From: Porphyra umbilicalis
Taxonomy: Eukaryota > Rhodophyta > Bangiophyceae > Bangiales > Bangiaceae
Direction of reading: 5' to 3'
Assembly (NCBI GenBank): GCA_002049455.2
Contig: KV918969.1
Coordinates: 1-64,000 of the forward strand
Length of the DNA: 64,000 nucleotides
Shown here: piece after piece, positions 1 to 12,411 of the stretch
How the letters are laid out: each line of letters starts with the position of its first letter
How positions within the stretch are numbered: the first letter of the stretch is position 1
The notes under the pieces: generated by a model
Told to the model about the DNA's origin: nothing
Databases searched by the model: none
What the model saw: only the letters and a program-made list of their open reading frames with translations
Position numbers and translations under genes: made by a program

Positions 1-925
1 GTACCGTGTATCCTCGGCACCGAGTTCATTGAACGCAACATCGAGGGCATCTTGCCGCACTTTCGAAAGATCGTCTGGCAAGAGCACGTACGCTGCACGG
101 AGGAACGACCTCGACCAACGCCGATCTTAGCTTGTCTTAACGACAGCGCGTGGGACCGCCGCTGGCAAGATAAACCAGCTCGGGTTCGAGCCTGGTTGCA
201 GTGCGTGTCAACGGACAAGACGAGGAGTGGATCATGGCCACGTGCGACACCCCGGGTATGGTGATGATCACGCCGAGCATTCGGTTGTGCCGACACAAGT
301 CCATGGCGGTCGCCTGCGGCATCGCCATCGTGAAACCAGACGAACCATTCTTGGTCAGGTTATGCAGCTTCGGCAAGGGCCAAGTCATTGTTCGCAAGAA
401 CTAAAACTTGGGGTTTGCAGAACCCTACCAAGAGCCGATGCTTTCCGCCGTATTGGATGACAACAATGCAAAGGATGGAACCTATAACTCATCGGACGAC
501 GCGAGTCGTGACCCACTCGAGGACCAAGACCTCAGTGAGGCCCCCGAGTACCTGCACAAGCAGATTCGAGACATGCTCAAGACGCATTTGTCTATGTGCG
601 ATGGAACCCTTGGCGTCATTCGTGCTACGCAGCACGCCACCGCTACTCCCCCAGACGCTCTGCCCATACGGGCCCAACCCTTCCGCACCGGGCCGTTCAA
701 ACGGCAGATCATCCCTGATCAGATCAACAAAATGTTGAAGCTCAACGTCATTGCCCCTAGCCATAGTGCTTGGGCGAGCCCCGTGGTAATTGTACAAAAG
801 AAGAACGGCAAAGCCCGATTCTGTGCCGAATACTGTCGGTTAAACAACATCACGAAGAAGCATGCTTATGCAATGCCTCGAGTGGAGGACTGCCTTGCCT
901 CCTTGGGAGATGCCCAAGTGTTCAC
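1..925 (+). pseudogene. gypsy copy A pol, part 1: protease end, linker and RT fingers
   Basis: The reading starts with the end of the retroviral-type protease domain (ILGTEFIERNI) and crosses at least one frame change near 200. It meets a stop at 402-404 (AAC TAA), where copy B reads a serine codon (TCA). From 408 the RT begins with a linker, the segment FKRQIIPDQINKMLKLNVI and the finger motif SPVVIVQKKNGKARFC. It breaks off at GDAQVFT (925), where copia-1 is inserted. Copy B continues there without interruption. Confidence 0.88.
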
Positions 926-1343
926 TGTTGGACTGTGATGCTCGTCGCCGACTCCACTGGCGGTAAGCGGTTGGACGATGGTCGGTGACCCTTATGGTAC
1001 CCCACATGGTACATTTGCAAGACGTGGTCAAGTTGCACACATTTTTGTTGGGTCATCTTGGGGCGTTACTTTTGGCATGTTTTGGATTTGATCTTCGCTT
1101 TGCTCTAGTGGCTTTTGATTTGGTGAGTGATTCGATTTGGTGCGAGGGCGTGGGCGTCCGTGTGGGCGCGAGAGGGGGGAGCACTTGGGCAGGTGGGGAC
1201 TATTTGAGAGGTGCTCTCTGTTGGGAGAGGCGGGCGATCCTTAGGACAACCAACAAAGCACGTTCGCACACACACACACAAGCTCAAGCCACTCAACCAC
1301 TTCACCGTGGTCCCCCAACCCCTATCCCCACTGCGATTCAACA
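926..1343 (+). repeat. copia-1 5' LTR
   Basis: 418-bp direct repeat of 5,467-5,884, starting TGTTGGACTG and ending GATTCAACA. The 3' half (from about 1,090) resembles the copia-2 LTR, while the first ~150 bp are unrelated to copia-2. Confidence 0.96.
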
Positions 1344-1360
1344 GGTTATGGGCCCAGAGC
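1344..1360 (+). promoter_or_regulatory. copia-1 primer-binding site, half-tRNA-iMet type
   Basis: Immediately after the 5' LTR the sequence reads GGTTATGGGCCCAGAGC. It is complementary to the anticodon-loop region of initiator tRNA-Met (…GGGCCCATAACC…, anticodon CAT), not to a tRNA 3' CCA end. Drosophila copia is known to prime from an internal fragment of tRNA-iMet with nearly the same site. The use of this site is an inference from sequence. Confidence 0.8.
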
Positions 1361-1504
1361 CGGGGCTGTGAAAAGATCAAGGTGTGCCAGCTGGTGTCGC
1401 GGCGGTCGCGGCAAGTGCGAAGAAGACGAGGTCAAGTTGGTTCGAGGCCGGGACGGTCAAGGCCCACGGCTCGGCAAGGTCGGGCGCTACGACAAGAAGA
1501 CATC

Positions 1505-4500
1505 ATGGACGGAGGCGCTGCCGGCATGGGCGGCATCAAGATCGACAAGTTGACGGAGACGAACTTTCAAGAGTGGCGTAAGCGCATTAAGATGGTTCTT
1601 GCGCTGCGCGACCTGGACGATATGCTTGACGAAGACGGCAAGCCGACAGACGCGGATGCTCGCGAGTTTGCGGTGTGGAAGCGTCGAGACACGAAGGCAA
1701 GCGCCATCATCGGGCTCACCCTTGGATCTGAGCAGCTCAAGCACGTGACGGGCTGCAAGACGACGGCGGAAATGTGGTCGACGCTGCAAGGTGTCTTCCA
1801 GCCCAAGAGTTTGATGAACAAGATGAAGGCGCGACGCGAGTTCTACACCGTCGAAATGACCGTCGGCGAGGGCATGCTGGGCTACATCAACCGCGTGCGC
1901 AACATCAGAGAGAACCTCAAGGCAATGGGCGGCGAGGTGACGGAGATGGACGTTGCCATGAGCGTCCTCAACGGGCTGACGTCCAAGTACGAGAACCTGC
2001 TGGTGGCTCTCGACGCCAAGGGCGAGGACGAGCTGAGCCTCGATTTTGTCAAGAGCCGCTTGCTTCAGGAGGAGCGGCGGCAGGCGGACAAGTCACCGTC
2101 GACCAAGCGCATTGGCGACATGGCACTCGTCGGCGCCAACTATCGAGGTCAAGGCCGCCGTGGTGACCTCTCCAAGATCGAGTGTTACTACTGCCATAAG
2201 TTTGGGCATATCTCTCACGATTGCCCAGAGCTCAAGGCCAAGAAGCAGAGACAGGACAAGGTGGCCGCCATTGTGGCTGACGATGGTAGCGACAGCGACA
2301 ACGCCATCTGTCTGGTGGGCAATGCGGCTGACACCGATGACATCTCCAAGTCGTGGCTTGTCGATTCTGCGGCGTCTGCACACATGTGCTGGATGCGCGG
2401 GTGCTTCGACGACTACCAGACGACCACGGGACGCAGCGTCACCATGGGTTACAAGGGGTCCGTAGCCACGGCGGGCGTCGGAACCGTCGTGCTCAATGTC
2501 ATCGTTCACGACAAGACGCGCAAGATCAAATTGGAGAGGGTACTCCATGTTCCTACCATGGGCTTCAACCTCATGTCGGTCGGCATGACGGAGGAGCGTT
2601 GTGAAGAAGTGTCATTCAAGGGCGGTAAGACGATCATCAATATTAGTGACAAGGTCGCTGCGTGCGGCACGCGGAAGAGTGGGCTCTACCACCTGGACAT
2701 GGCCCCACTGTTGGATATTGCTGCGGTGGCCTCTCTGCAGCTCTGGCATGTGCGCGTTGGGCACGTCAACGTGGCTGCCGTTAAGCGGATGATCAAGAAC
2801 AAGGACATCGATGGACTCAAGTGCTCTTCCATGGCGGTCAAGGACGTCTGCGAGCCGTTCGTGTATGGGAAGGTGGCTATGACGCCTATGCCTAGTGCAG
2901 GAGGAAAGCGAGTCAGCAAGCGCCTGCAGCTCGTGCACTCGGACCTTGGCGGGCCAATGTCGGAGCCGTCGCGTGGCGGTGCGCTCTACTTTGGCACCTT
3001 CACTGACGACTTCCTCCGCTGGACAGACGTGGTCTTCCTGCAGAAGAGGAGCGATCTGCTCTCTGAGTACAAGAAGTGGCTGACGAAGGCCCAGCTGCAT
3101 ACGGGAACCAAGATCAAGATCCTACGCTCCGACAATGGCGGCGAGTATGTGTCAAATGCATTCAAGGCTCTTCACGATGAGAACGGCACGACGCACCAGA
3201 CCACGGTGCCCGACACGCCGCAGCAGAACGGGGTTGCTGAGCGGCTCAACCGAGTTCTCGTGAAGATGGCTCGCACCATGATGCGACACAAGGACGTCGA
3301 TCAAGATCTTTGGGCGGATGCCATCAAGACGGCGGTGTACATCAAGCACCGCGTCACGAGCAGGGCGCGTCCCGTTGGCAAGACGCCTTTTGAGCTTTGG
3401 ACCGGGAATAAGCCCAACGTAAGCCACATGCGGGTGTTTGGGTCGACATTCTTTGTGGTGCTGCACAAGAGTCACATCGACGGCACATTTGGCGACAAGG
3501 CGGTGAAGGGCGTCTTCTTAGGCTATTACGACGGCAGCAAGGCGTACAAGGTCATCCTCCACGTTGGCAAGGTCGTCAAGGCACGAAGCGTCGTGTTCGC
3601 TGAGACGAACGTAAGCGAGGTTGCAGAAGTTTCAGAGGAGCTTCCCGGAGACGAAAACGTCGGAGTCGAGACGGGTTTGCGCTCTTCAAGCGACGGCGAA
3701 GGCGTGGATGCTGACAATGACGACAAGGATGACAAGCAAGACGATGGATCTGGCAAGTCCGCGGACGACAATCAAGGTTGTGGCGGCTCTCAAGACACGC
3801 TGCGTCGTAGAGGCAGAGCGCGGCGACCCCCTGTCGAGTACTGGCGCCCGGTGAGCCTGGTTGCTCACGAGGCGCCCACGACGTACGTGCAAGCCGTTCA
3901 AGGGTAGTAATCGGCTGAGTGGAAGATTGCCATGGAAGAGAAGATGGAGGCCATCCGCAAGAACAAGACTGGGCGCGTCACGGATCGCCGGGCCAGTCGA
4001 CGCGTGCTGAAGGGCAAGTGGGTGTACAAGGTCAAGAACGAGGTTGACAAGAACGGGAACAACACGACGCGGCACAAGGCGCGCCTGTGCTTCATGGGCA
4101 ATCGGCAGATCGAGGGGCTTGACTTCAACGAGACGTTCGCGCCGGTGGCCAAGTTCACTACCATCCGATGCATCCTGGCGATGACGGCGGCAAACGGGTG
4201 AGAGCTACATCAGATGGACGTCAAGTCGGCATTCCTCAACGACGACCTTGACGAGGAGGTCCACATGGAGCAGCCAGACGGCTATGTCGATCCGACGTAT
4301 CCTGACAAGGTGTGTCGTCTCCTCCAAGCGCTGTATGGGCTGAAGCAAGCTCCCAAGATGTGGTACGCCAAGCTCGACGACTTCCTTAAGTCGCAGGGGT
4401 TTGACAACATTGACCCGGATGCATGCCTCTACCTCCTCATGGATGACGGCGAAATCATCATCGTCCTGGTGTACGTCGAAGATCTCCTGTAGGTGGCATC

Positions 4501-5431
4501 AAGCCTGGCGGCGATCTACAAGATTAAGGACGCTCTGCACAAGCATTTTGAGATGAAGGACCTGGGCGAGGCGAAGGTCATCCTCGGGCTAGAGATAAGG
4601 CGTGACAAGGCGTTGGGCACCCTCAAGCTGTCGCAGTGCAAGTACGCGGCGCAAGTGCTGGAGAAGTTCGGGATGGCAGAGTGCAACCCGATCGGGACGC
4701 CGCTGGAGGTGGGCCTGCAGCTGGTCAAGGCCGACGAGAGTGACGACGCGCTGCCCTACCGCGAAGCCGTCGGCAGTCTAATGTACCTGATGGTCGGGAC
4801 ACGTCCTGACCTTGCCTTCGCTATCGGGAAGCTGAGTCGGTTTGCTTTGTGCTACACCGAGGAGCATTGGGCGGCGATCAAGCGCGTTCTACGATACGTC
4901 AAGGGTTCGATGGACAAGGGGCTGGTCTTCGACCGTAACTCTTCCTGTGTTCTACAAGGCTTTAGTGATGCCGACTGGGCGGGTGACCACGAGACGCGAC
5001 GTTCTACGACGGGCTTCACCTTCATCTTTGGCGGAGCAGCCGTCAGCTGGGGTTCGAAGTTGCAGAAGACTGTGGCGCTGTCGACGATGGAAGCCGAGTA
5101 CATGGCTCTACGTGAGGCCAGCAAGGAAGCTGTTTGGCGCAACAAGCTCGTGCAAAGCGTGGCAACTCAAGGGCTGCGGACCGCGATCTCGGGCGGGCCA
5201 ATCAACATCAAGGTCGACAACAGCGGGTGCATTGACTTCTCCAAGAACCCCGTCGAGCACAAGCGCACTAAGCACATCAACATTCGCTACCACTTTGTGC
5301 GCGAGGCCATCACAACGGACAAGGTGACACTGGAGCATTGTGCAACGGACGACATGGTGGCGGACCCGATGACGAAGGAGCTCGGCAAGACCAAGCACGA
5401 CAAGCATGTCGAGGCCATGGGGCTTTGCTGA
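1505..5431 (+). pseudogene. copia-1 Gag-Pol polyprotein, three in-frame stops
   Basis: Single-frame Ty1/copia polyprotein (about 1,308 codons) from ATG 1,505 (MDGGAAGMGGIKIDKL). Order: Gag; zinc knuckle C-x2-C-x4-H-x4-C (YYCHKFGHISHDC); protease VDSAAS; integrase with D, D, E at HSDLGG, RSDNGGEY and QQNGVAER; RT from KWVYKVK through LNDDLDEEV to LVYVEDLL; RNase H near GFSDADWAGD. In-frame stops lie at 3,905 (TAG), 4,199 (TGA, replacing a Trp in copia-2) and 4,490 (TAG). Further damage: the integrase zinc motif reads CEPF instead of CEPC, and the RT YVDD is YVED. The start is chosen because both copias share this ATG and upstream codons are LTR or leader. Confidence 0.95.
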
Positions 5432-5453
5432 AAACAAGAACCGCCGCGGCAAC

Positions 5454-5466
5454 AAGCAAGGAGGAG
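5454..5466 (+). promoter_or_regulatory. copia-1 polypurine tract
   Basis: AAGCAAGGAGGAG directly precedes the 3' LTR. Copia-2 has AAGCAAGGGGGCG at the same place. This is the expected position for plus-strand DNA priming. Confidence 0.75.
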
Positions 5467-5884
5467 TGTTCTACTGTGAGGCTCGTCGCCGACTCTACTG
5501 GCGGTTAGCGGTTGGACGATGGTCGGTGACCCTTATGGTACCCCACATGGTACATTTGCAAGACGTGGTCAAGTTGCACACATTTTTGTTGGGTCATCTT
5601 GGGGCGTTACTTTTGGCATGTTTTGGATTTGATCTTCGCTTTGCTCTAGTGGCTTTTGATTTGGTGAGTGATTCGATTTGGTGCGAGGGCGTGGGCGTCC
5701 GTGTGGGCGCGAGAGGGGGGAGCACTTGGGCAGGTGGGGACTATTTGAGAGGTGCTCTCTGTTGGGAGAGGCGGGCGATCCTTAGGACAACCAACAAAGC
5801 ACGTTCGCTCACACACACACAAGCTCAAGCCACTCAACCACTTCACCGTGGTCCCCCAACCCCTATCCCCACTGCGATTCAACA
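5467..5884 (+). repeat. copia-1 3' LTR
   Basis: 418-bp direct repeat of 926-1,343. Four to five differences cluster in the first 60 bp (TGTTCTACTG instead of TGTTGGACTG) and one lies in the CA-rich U5 tract. It is followed by the TTCAC duplication. Confidence 0.96.
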
Positions 5885-8800
5885 TTCACGTCTCTCGACT
5901 GCACCGGGGGGTGCGGGCAAGTACCCTTACGCAAGGACGAGCAAGAGAAGACGGCGTTCACGACGCACTGTGGTTTATACCACTTGTTATCCACGCCTTT
6001 CGGCTTGACGAACGCGCCGGCTACCTTTCAGCGTGCGTCGGATAATATCCTCTCGGGCTTGAAGTGGCAGATATGCCTTGTCTACTTAAATGACTTCATC
6101 ATCTTCTCCGCGAACGCGAGACAACACGTCAAAGACGTTGACACGGCTCTTCACCGTCTCCGCGAAGCCGGAGTTACCCTCAACTTGGAAAAGTGCACGT
6201 GGTTCTCCGATGAGGTCGAGTTTCTCGGACACATTGTCCGCCCCGGGCAACTGCATGTGGACAACAAGAGCGTCGATGCTCTGAAGGATGCCAAGTTCCC
6301 AACAACAAAGACCCAGCTGAAAAGCTTCTTGGGCATTTGCCACGTCTATCGACGGTTTGTCAAAGACTTTGCCAAACGAGCAAAGCCCCTGAACACCCTG
6401 CCTAGGGCAGAGATCCCACCGGATCTACCACCACCGACGAACGTGGACTTCGCCGCTCTCGAAGACCCTGGAAACGCACTATTGTGCCCACCGGTACTTG
6501 CCTTGCCAAAAGCCAATCGGAAGCTCGTCGTCGACGTTTACGCATGCGCCGACCAAGTTGGTTGTACCCTCCTCCAGGAGGAACCGGGCCAACTGCTTCA
6601 TCCTGTCGGATATTGGAGCCGAGGACTCACTGCTGCAGAGCAAAACTACTCCACCACGGATCGAGAATGCCTCGGCGTCGTGTGGGCTGTCTTCAAGTTG
6701 AGGCACTTCCTCGACGGACAACGGTTCCTCATCCGAACGGATCACCAAGCACTTAGCTGAATCTACAGCACGACCGATTCAAGCGGACGCTGATGCGGTG
6801 GCGTCTTCGCCTTTCCACATACACATTCGATATGGTTTATACACCAGGTGCATCGCACCACTTGCCGGACTGCCTGTCGCGCGCCTCTACGGTGTCGCCG
6901 CCAGACGATATCCATGATGATATACCGTGCCTGGCATTGGCCGAGACGGCCAACGGCTTGATGACGGGGAGGTACACGGGTACCGACACACCCAAACCGG
7001 TGGAATTCGACGACGTTGTTGAAGCTCAACAAACGGACGACTATTGTGTCGCAATGACCAAACGTGTCGAACTCGGAACGGCAAAGGCCTTCTTCCGCGA
7101 TGAGCATCACGCTCTGTACCGCCGTGCGCCTTACGGCAATCAACTGGTTATTCCAAATTCTTTACGCAAACGCGTGCTGACCCTCGCGCACCACGCAACC
7201 GTGGCCGCCCATCCTGGTATGATTCGGATGTATTACACAACGCGTACGGCATACTACTGGCCTTCAATGGTGACGGATATTCATTCGACCATCACCAAAT
7301 GCACAACGTGTGCGCAAAATCGCCTCCCCTGGCGGCAACACACCAAGCCCTTGACCCTGTTCCAGGCTACCGAGCCTCTCACGGAGCTGTCCGTTGACAT
7401 CTTTGGGCCCATCGCGGCCTCCAAGAAGGGCAACCGCTTCATCTTGGTTATCACCGACCACTTTGCCAAGCTCACCAAGTGCGTCGTCTTGCGGCAAATC
7501 ACGGCCATGTCCGTGGCGTAAGCCATCATCGACGCGTGGGTGTCAGTCTACGGGCCACCGGACCGGATCCTATCGGACCAAGGGCCCCAGTTCATGTCGA
7601 ACTTCTTCATCGCTGTGATGAAAATGCTTGGCATTGAAACGGTTCGCTTCACGGCGTATCACCCCCAAACTAATGGGCAGGTTGAACGGTACAACCGTAC
7701 CATGGCTACTCAGCTGCGACACTACGTCGCTGATGACCCATCACGATGGGACGAGTTACTCCCGGTATTCACCATGGCGTATAATAGCCAACCGCATCGG
7801 TCGACGGGCATTGCCCCATTTGAGCTCGTAATCCCAAGGAGGATCCCCAACCTCACGGTTCGCAACCTGCCCCCGGTCGCTCCGCTGTCCAAAAAGGGGA
7901 ACGCTCAAGGATGGCTCACCCCTAACCCGCAAACGCGAATTCATGGCACGCCTTCGCAGGCAGATCCCTGTTGTCGTTGAGGCCTTGCGTAAGACGCAAC
8001 AACGTTACAAACGTAACTTCAATCACCGGGTAGCAACCCGCAATGCGGACGTCAAGATCGGCGACCATGTATACACGACCAATCACGATCGGCAAAACAA
8101 GCTGCAAAGCAAAGCCATTGGACCCTTCGTGGTCGTTGACGTCGATGCGGACGCCTCCACGTTCGTCATTGACATTGACGGGGAGGAGAAACGCGTCATC
8201 AGTGACCATGTCACCCCAGCTCCTCGTCCAACGACGGCGGACACTGTGCCGCACCCCTTTCTAGATGGTCTAGACCAACACAAGTCACCCCCGGCATCTG
8301 CCGATGAGTATGTGATCGAATAACGTCTAGGCTTACGCCAGACGGGTGACAGCTATAGCGCTAAGGTTCGCTGGTTCGACTACGGGTGGAAGGACGACAC
8401 CTGGGAACCCCTGGAGAACCTTCCCCGCAACCTGGGGGTGCGTTTCCTTCGACAGAAGAAGAAGCATGTACCAGCGTACGAGTGGCAAACTCCAACACGA
8501 CGAAGTCGCCGACAAGCTGGGCTCACAACTGTGGCCAACATCGTCCTGGACCCCACGTGGACACCCACGATCCAACATGTCCATGATACAGGCGCCGGAG
8601 TTATCCATGTCAATGTCTCTTGGACAGAGTCAACTACTGCCACTGCAGTTAAGGAAATAATTCCTGTCACATGCTTTAAGTCCACCCTGCCCTCGGTGAC
8701 CCGCAATTTTGCGTATGATCCGCAACTGGCTTTTCGGCACTTCGCTCGCCTGAATGCTGAATACGGCCCCTACACATATGTGTGGCCGAAAGCCTCGCAA

Positions 8801-9076
8801 TCGACACTGATCAAACCTGACCCCACCGAGTCCGTACACCCCAACGGGTTCTTCGTACCTTCGGTACATCACCTCGAATAAGTTCTGAGACGCTTGGCAT
8901 CGACCAAAGAAGAGGCCACCGTGGCAATCCCACAGTAAGCCAACACCAGCTGGTACGCCACCGCCATCCGTGCGTGTTTCGAGTACCAAGTACTTTTATG
9001 ATCCGATACAATGGATACGACTCCCACACCATGGGCGATGCTTACCTGCCACTTCCTTTATCGATACGATGACTAA
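5885..9076 (+). pseudogene. gypsy copy A pol, part 2: RT, RNase H, integrase, chromodomain and C-terminal extension
   Basis: The frame resumes after copia-1 with FTSLDCTGG. RT palm reads LVYLNDFIIF (catalytic D changed to N). RNase H has VVDVYACADQ (copy B: VDVDACADQ) and TDHQALS, then a stop at 6,758. Integrase shows HHATVAAHPG, CTTCAQN, SVDIFGP, SDQGPQF and NGQVERYNR, with a stop at 7,519 and a frameshift near 7,900. A chromodomain follows a stop near 8,321 (VRWFDYGWKDDTWEPLENL). An extension (IIPVTCFKSTLPSVTRNFAYD to CHFLYRYDD) continues to 9,076 with two more stops. Changes such as CAA to TAA suggest C-to-T decay. Confidence 0.92.
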
Positions 9077-9212
9077 CAAGAAACTGAGAAGCGGACGAAC
9101 ACACGTCACGCGACAGAAACACCACAATGGCACGCGCCCTACAACCCCACCACGGTCAACCGAACCGCCCACTTTGCAGTGGCAGTCACTCCTCCTCCTC
9201 GTCACCACGACG

Positions 9213-11407
9213 TTAGTCTCGGCGGGAATCGCGGCGCGCGCCAACACTGGCCGCCGACTCCTGCGAGACACTACGCGCAAGCGTTTTGCGCGCCGAGGGA
9301 GGAGCCCCCGTCGAAGGGCCCCCGCCCTCATGGGTCCGACGACCAAGGATGCTCTGCGCGTAAGAACGCGACGGCGTGGCCTTCTCCTCTGGCTTGATAG
9401 CCTCGAGGTGCTGGGCGAATGGCCCGTAGTTGGCATCGCCGTCAACGGCGCGAGCCACGGCGTGTCCAATGACGGACAAAGCCGACTCGACACCCCGTCC
9501 GTCCGCGCGCTTAGCAGCGGTCCGCAGGCCGGCGATTTGCTCGACCCAGGCGTTAGCCACCGCCGACAAGGCTGCCCCGCGGGGCGCTCGAGGGCGTACA
9601 TCGCGCGCGCGCGCCGACCCAAACAAGGCAACCGCCGCGGAGGAAGACGCGCTGGTTGGCCAAGTGGCATCCACCGCCCGGGGCGGAGACGGCGAGGGAT
9701 CGCGCCGCGGCGAACATGGGCGGTAGCAGCCCTCTCGGGCGCCGCCAACGGCGTGAGCCCAGTTCCGACGACCGCGGCGCCACACCTCGGGGTGGTTCGA
9801 AGTGATTCGAGCCATCAAGAAGGGCGCGTTTGGGTGCAACGACCAGTTGAAATCCACACAAGGGTGAGGAAGACAAAAGCCGTACTCCTTGGTCGCGTCG
9901 ACCGTGATCCGCATTTGACGGGCTTCCCCGGAGTCGCGGTTAAGCCAGACAACGTCCTTAGGGACCTCCCGCCAGGGACACGCCTTTACGGCCAGACGCA
10001 TCTTGCCGTACAAGACGTACTTGGCCTCGCCGTCGGGCGCGTCCGCCAACTTGGACGTGTCCAACACGTCCAAATGACGAAGCGTCCTATCGTCCAAGTG
10101 GACGAAGAGCTTGTCCTCCTGCAGGTTGTGAACCCACGCAGCAACTCAGTTGCAGTAGTACTCGGAGTACATCTCCTCCCAGACTGAGCTGTAGGCGTTG
10201 CGCAACGCATCCGCCAGGTACGACACCACCACGGGGGTCGCCACCCACAGCCCGGTGTGCGGCTCCCATCCAGGGATAGGCGGAAGCCAACGGGACAAGT
10301 CGAACGTCCGTGACGCACGGAGAAATCCAGCCGCCCACGCGGTGGGCATCAACTCGCGACCGCGAAAGAAGCGCGTGTCGGCGGCGCGACGGTGTTCGGA
10401 TGGAAACATCGGCAACCGAAAGGGGTTCGGTACCCCGGTGACACGCGGACTGCGGTCGTCCTCGACGCCGTCGTTCTCCTCGTGCTTCACCAGCGCGAGC
10501 TGTACAAGGTACAGCTCCAGGCCGGAGTCGTGCGCGAACGGGACCGAAAGGTCCTCTGCGAGAGTCCGCTTGAGGAAGACGGCCTTCGGCCAGTTGCGCA
10601 ACAAGCGTCAGAACGAGTTGGCCGCCGTCTCGACTGTCTCTGTCCCCTTCACAGGGAACAAAAGCGCATCGGCGTAAACCAAGCGGTGAGACGGCTGCAG
10701 ACGTACTTGTAGCGCACGACCTCGTTGCAAAACGACATCACCTTGTAGACACGACGCTGAGGGCCCTGGTTCCCGAAGAAAAGGTCCCCATGGACCTCGG
10801 CCACGCGGTCGCCCGCGTGGTCTGGCAACCCGGCTTGCGCCACCACGTCAACGAAGTCAGGCAGCGCCTCGTACCGCGCGTGACCACGACGCCTGTGCGC
10901 ACGAGCGCGATTGCGCACGCACATGTCGTAGAGACGGTTGTCGGTGACCCGCGGGACCCCATCAACCACCTCCACAGGTTCCGCGTGTGCGTAGTACGAG
11001 CCGCGAGGCCGCAACCGGCGCAAGACCTCCGGGTCCGTAAAGCAATACACTTTCGGATGGCCCCCAGCGGCGGCATGCGCCCCGTCGACGACCGCCCCGC
11101 CATCGGCAACGCCGCCGTCCACCGCCATCGCGGCCGAGTCCGCCATAGCTTTGGCCGTTCGGGGGTGTTGACCCTTGCCGCCAAGGCCGCGCTTGCCTCC
11201 GACGCCGCGCTTGCCGCCGACGCCGCGCTTGCCGCCGACGCCGCGCTTGCCGCCCTTGCCGCCGACGCCGCCGACGCCGCGCTTGCCGCCCGTGCCGCGC
11301 TTGCCGCCGATGCCGCGCTTGCCGCCCTTGCCGCCCTTGACGCCCTTGACGCACTTGCCGTCCTTGCCGCCCCTACCGACGGGCGCGCCGCTCGTGACCC
11401 GACCCAA
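9213..11407 (-). pseudogene. antisense ORF of gypsy copy A, broken homologue of 44,997-47,270
   Basis: Reading the minus strand, three blocks (11,407-10,649, 10,604-10,146, 10,097-9,213) match the intact ORF of copy B from its Gly/Lys/Arg repeats (GGKRGVGGKRG) to the Arg/Ser-rich end. A frameshift lies near 10,640-10,660 and a TGA at about 10,146 replaces a Leu codon. Shared landmarks include MADSAAMAVD, SSYYAHAEPVEVVDG (here GSYYAHAEP), HDSGLE, RFFRGRELMPTAWAAGF and ISSHP-like segments. The gene faces pol tail to tail, with about 136 bp between stops. Function unknown. Confidence 0.85.
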
Positions 11408-12024
11408 CCGAGCACACCAACTTAGCGAACCCCAAGGTTACCCACCTCGCGGTAGCGCGCCCCAACTCAAACAACGTAGTAAGGCAGCAACCTGTGCAAG
11501 TGCACTAGGGCACGGGAAGGCCCCGTGCCGCTGGACGACCACCACCCGCTTGCACTCGGCACGGTATCAACCGGCCACGGGGTGTCAGCCCTCCTCCGCG
11601 TCGTGACTTTCGCCTTGTCGACGGGGTAGCGAAACGCCGACGACAACGGCGCCAAGTGGCGCTGACGACGACGGCACAGCGCACACTGGCCACCCCGCCG
11701 CCGCGACGACGTGTCTTAACCCTGGCCGTCCGCCCGCGCCCGCGCGTACGCTTCCGGCGACCCGCCTGCGCAGGCACGCTCCACCACGAGCCTCGGCTCC
11801 ACAGCGCGAGCTGCCAATCACACGCCCGCGCATGCGTGTTGTTGAGCGGCCGCGGTCGCCACCGACCAACCGCCACTCCCAAGGAAGCCGGATCGGCGCC
11901 CCTTCACGGCTCGTGCAGCCGTCGCGGTGACACCCGCTCGGGCCTGTGCGGGCCCGCGATCGCCCAATCGGGCGTTGGCCTTCCAGGATCTCGCCGGGAC
12001 GACTCGAATCTCGCGTTGGAGGTA
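11408..12024. other. gypsy copy A region between antisense ORF and 3' LTR
   Basis: About 620 bp of G+C-rich sequence homologous to 44,246-44,996 of copy B. It would contain the promoter and 5' leader of the antisense ORF and the polypurine tract of the element. The last bases before the LTR (GTTGGAGGTA) are the only purine-rich stretch. No further gene is seen. Confidence 0.6.
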
Positions 12025-12411
12025 TGTAGCATATCTCTGCTCGCAATTGGCAAATTGCCACTGGTAGCCCCCTTGACTGGCTGAATCCACGGATTTGTGT
12101 GACTCGGCTTGTGGCACGCCCTTTGAGGGGTTACTTCCGCATTGTTCATTTTCTTGTTTGCTTGCCTGTCCTATCTGTTTGCCGGCAATCATTACGATCG
12201 ATTGATCGGATTGTCGATCGACCAGTGCCGTTGTTTGTATTAAACCACCGTGGGTCCGGGGTCTCCGTCGTGGGCACCGCCCGGCTCCGCATCGGATGCC
12301 CTTCAACAAAAGGTCTTCTTCCTCGCCGCGACGGCGACAGACCTCGCTTTATTGCTTGGCTACGGTCGGTCTCAGTACACTGGTAATTTAACTAACGTTA
12401 TTAATACCATA
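12025..12411 (+). repeat. gypsy copy A 3' LTR
   Basis: 387-bp LTR starting TGTAGCATATC and ending TTAATACCATA, matching the 395/396-bp LTRs of copy B in reverse complement. The terminal CA has become TA by one substitution. It contains an AAACCACCGTGGGTCC segment and a palindrome-rich ATCGATTGATCGG segment also found in copy B. Confidence 0.93.

Larger units (their letters stand above)
926..5884 (+). mobile_element. Ty1/copia retrotransposon copia-1, complete, nested in gypsy copy A
   Basis: Two 418-bp LTRs bound an internal region of about 4.1 kb with one gag-pol frame. The termini are TG...CA. The 5-bp target duplication TTCAC is perfect (921-925 and 5,885-5,889). Removing 926-5,884 plus one duplication restores the gypsy RT frame (AQVFT-SLDC), as seen in copy B. 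The LTRs differ at about 6 of 418 positions by eye, so this is the youngest insertion in the window. Gag-pol has three in-frame stops, so the copy is not autonomous. Confidence 0.97.
1..12411 (+). mobile_element. Ty3/gypsy chromovirus-like retrotransposon, copy A, 5' end outside window
   Basis: The element starts inside the protease/linker region at base 1 and runs through RT, RNase H, integrase, chromodomain and a C-terminal extension to about 9,076. A convergent antisense ORF (11,407-9,213) and a 3' LTR (12,025-12,411) follow. It is collinear with the complete copy B at 43,850-59,513, which defines its parts. Copia-1 is inserted at 926-5,884. The pol frame has several stops and one frameshift, and the RT active site reads YLND instead of YLDD, so this copy is dead. 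Its target duplication cannot be seen because the 5' LTR lies outside the window. Confidence 0.93.

Noticed and set aside
1105..1380. Small ORFs in copia-1 LTR and leader
   Set aside because: They recur only because the LTR is duplicated and show no coding features.
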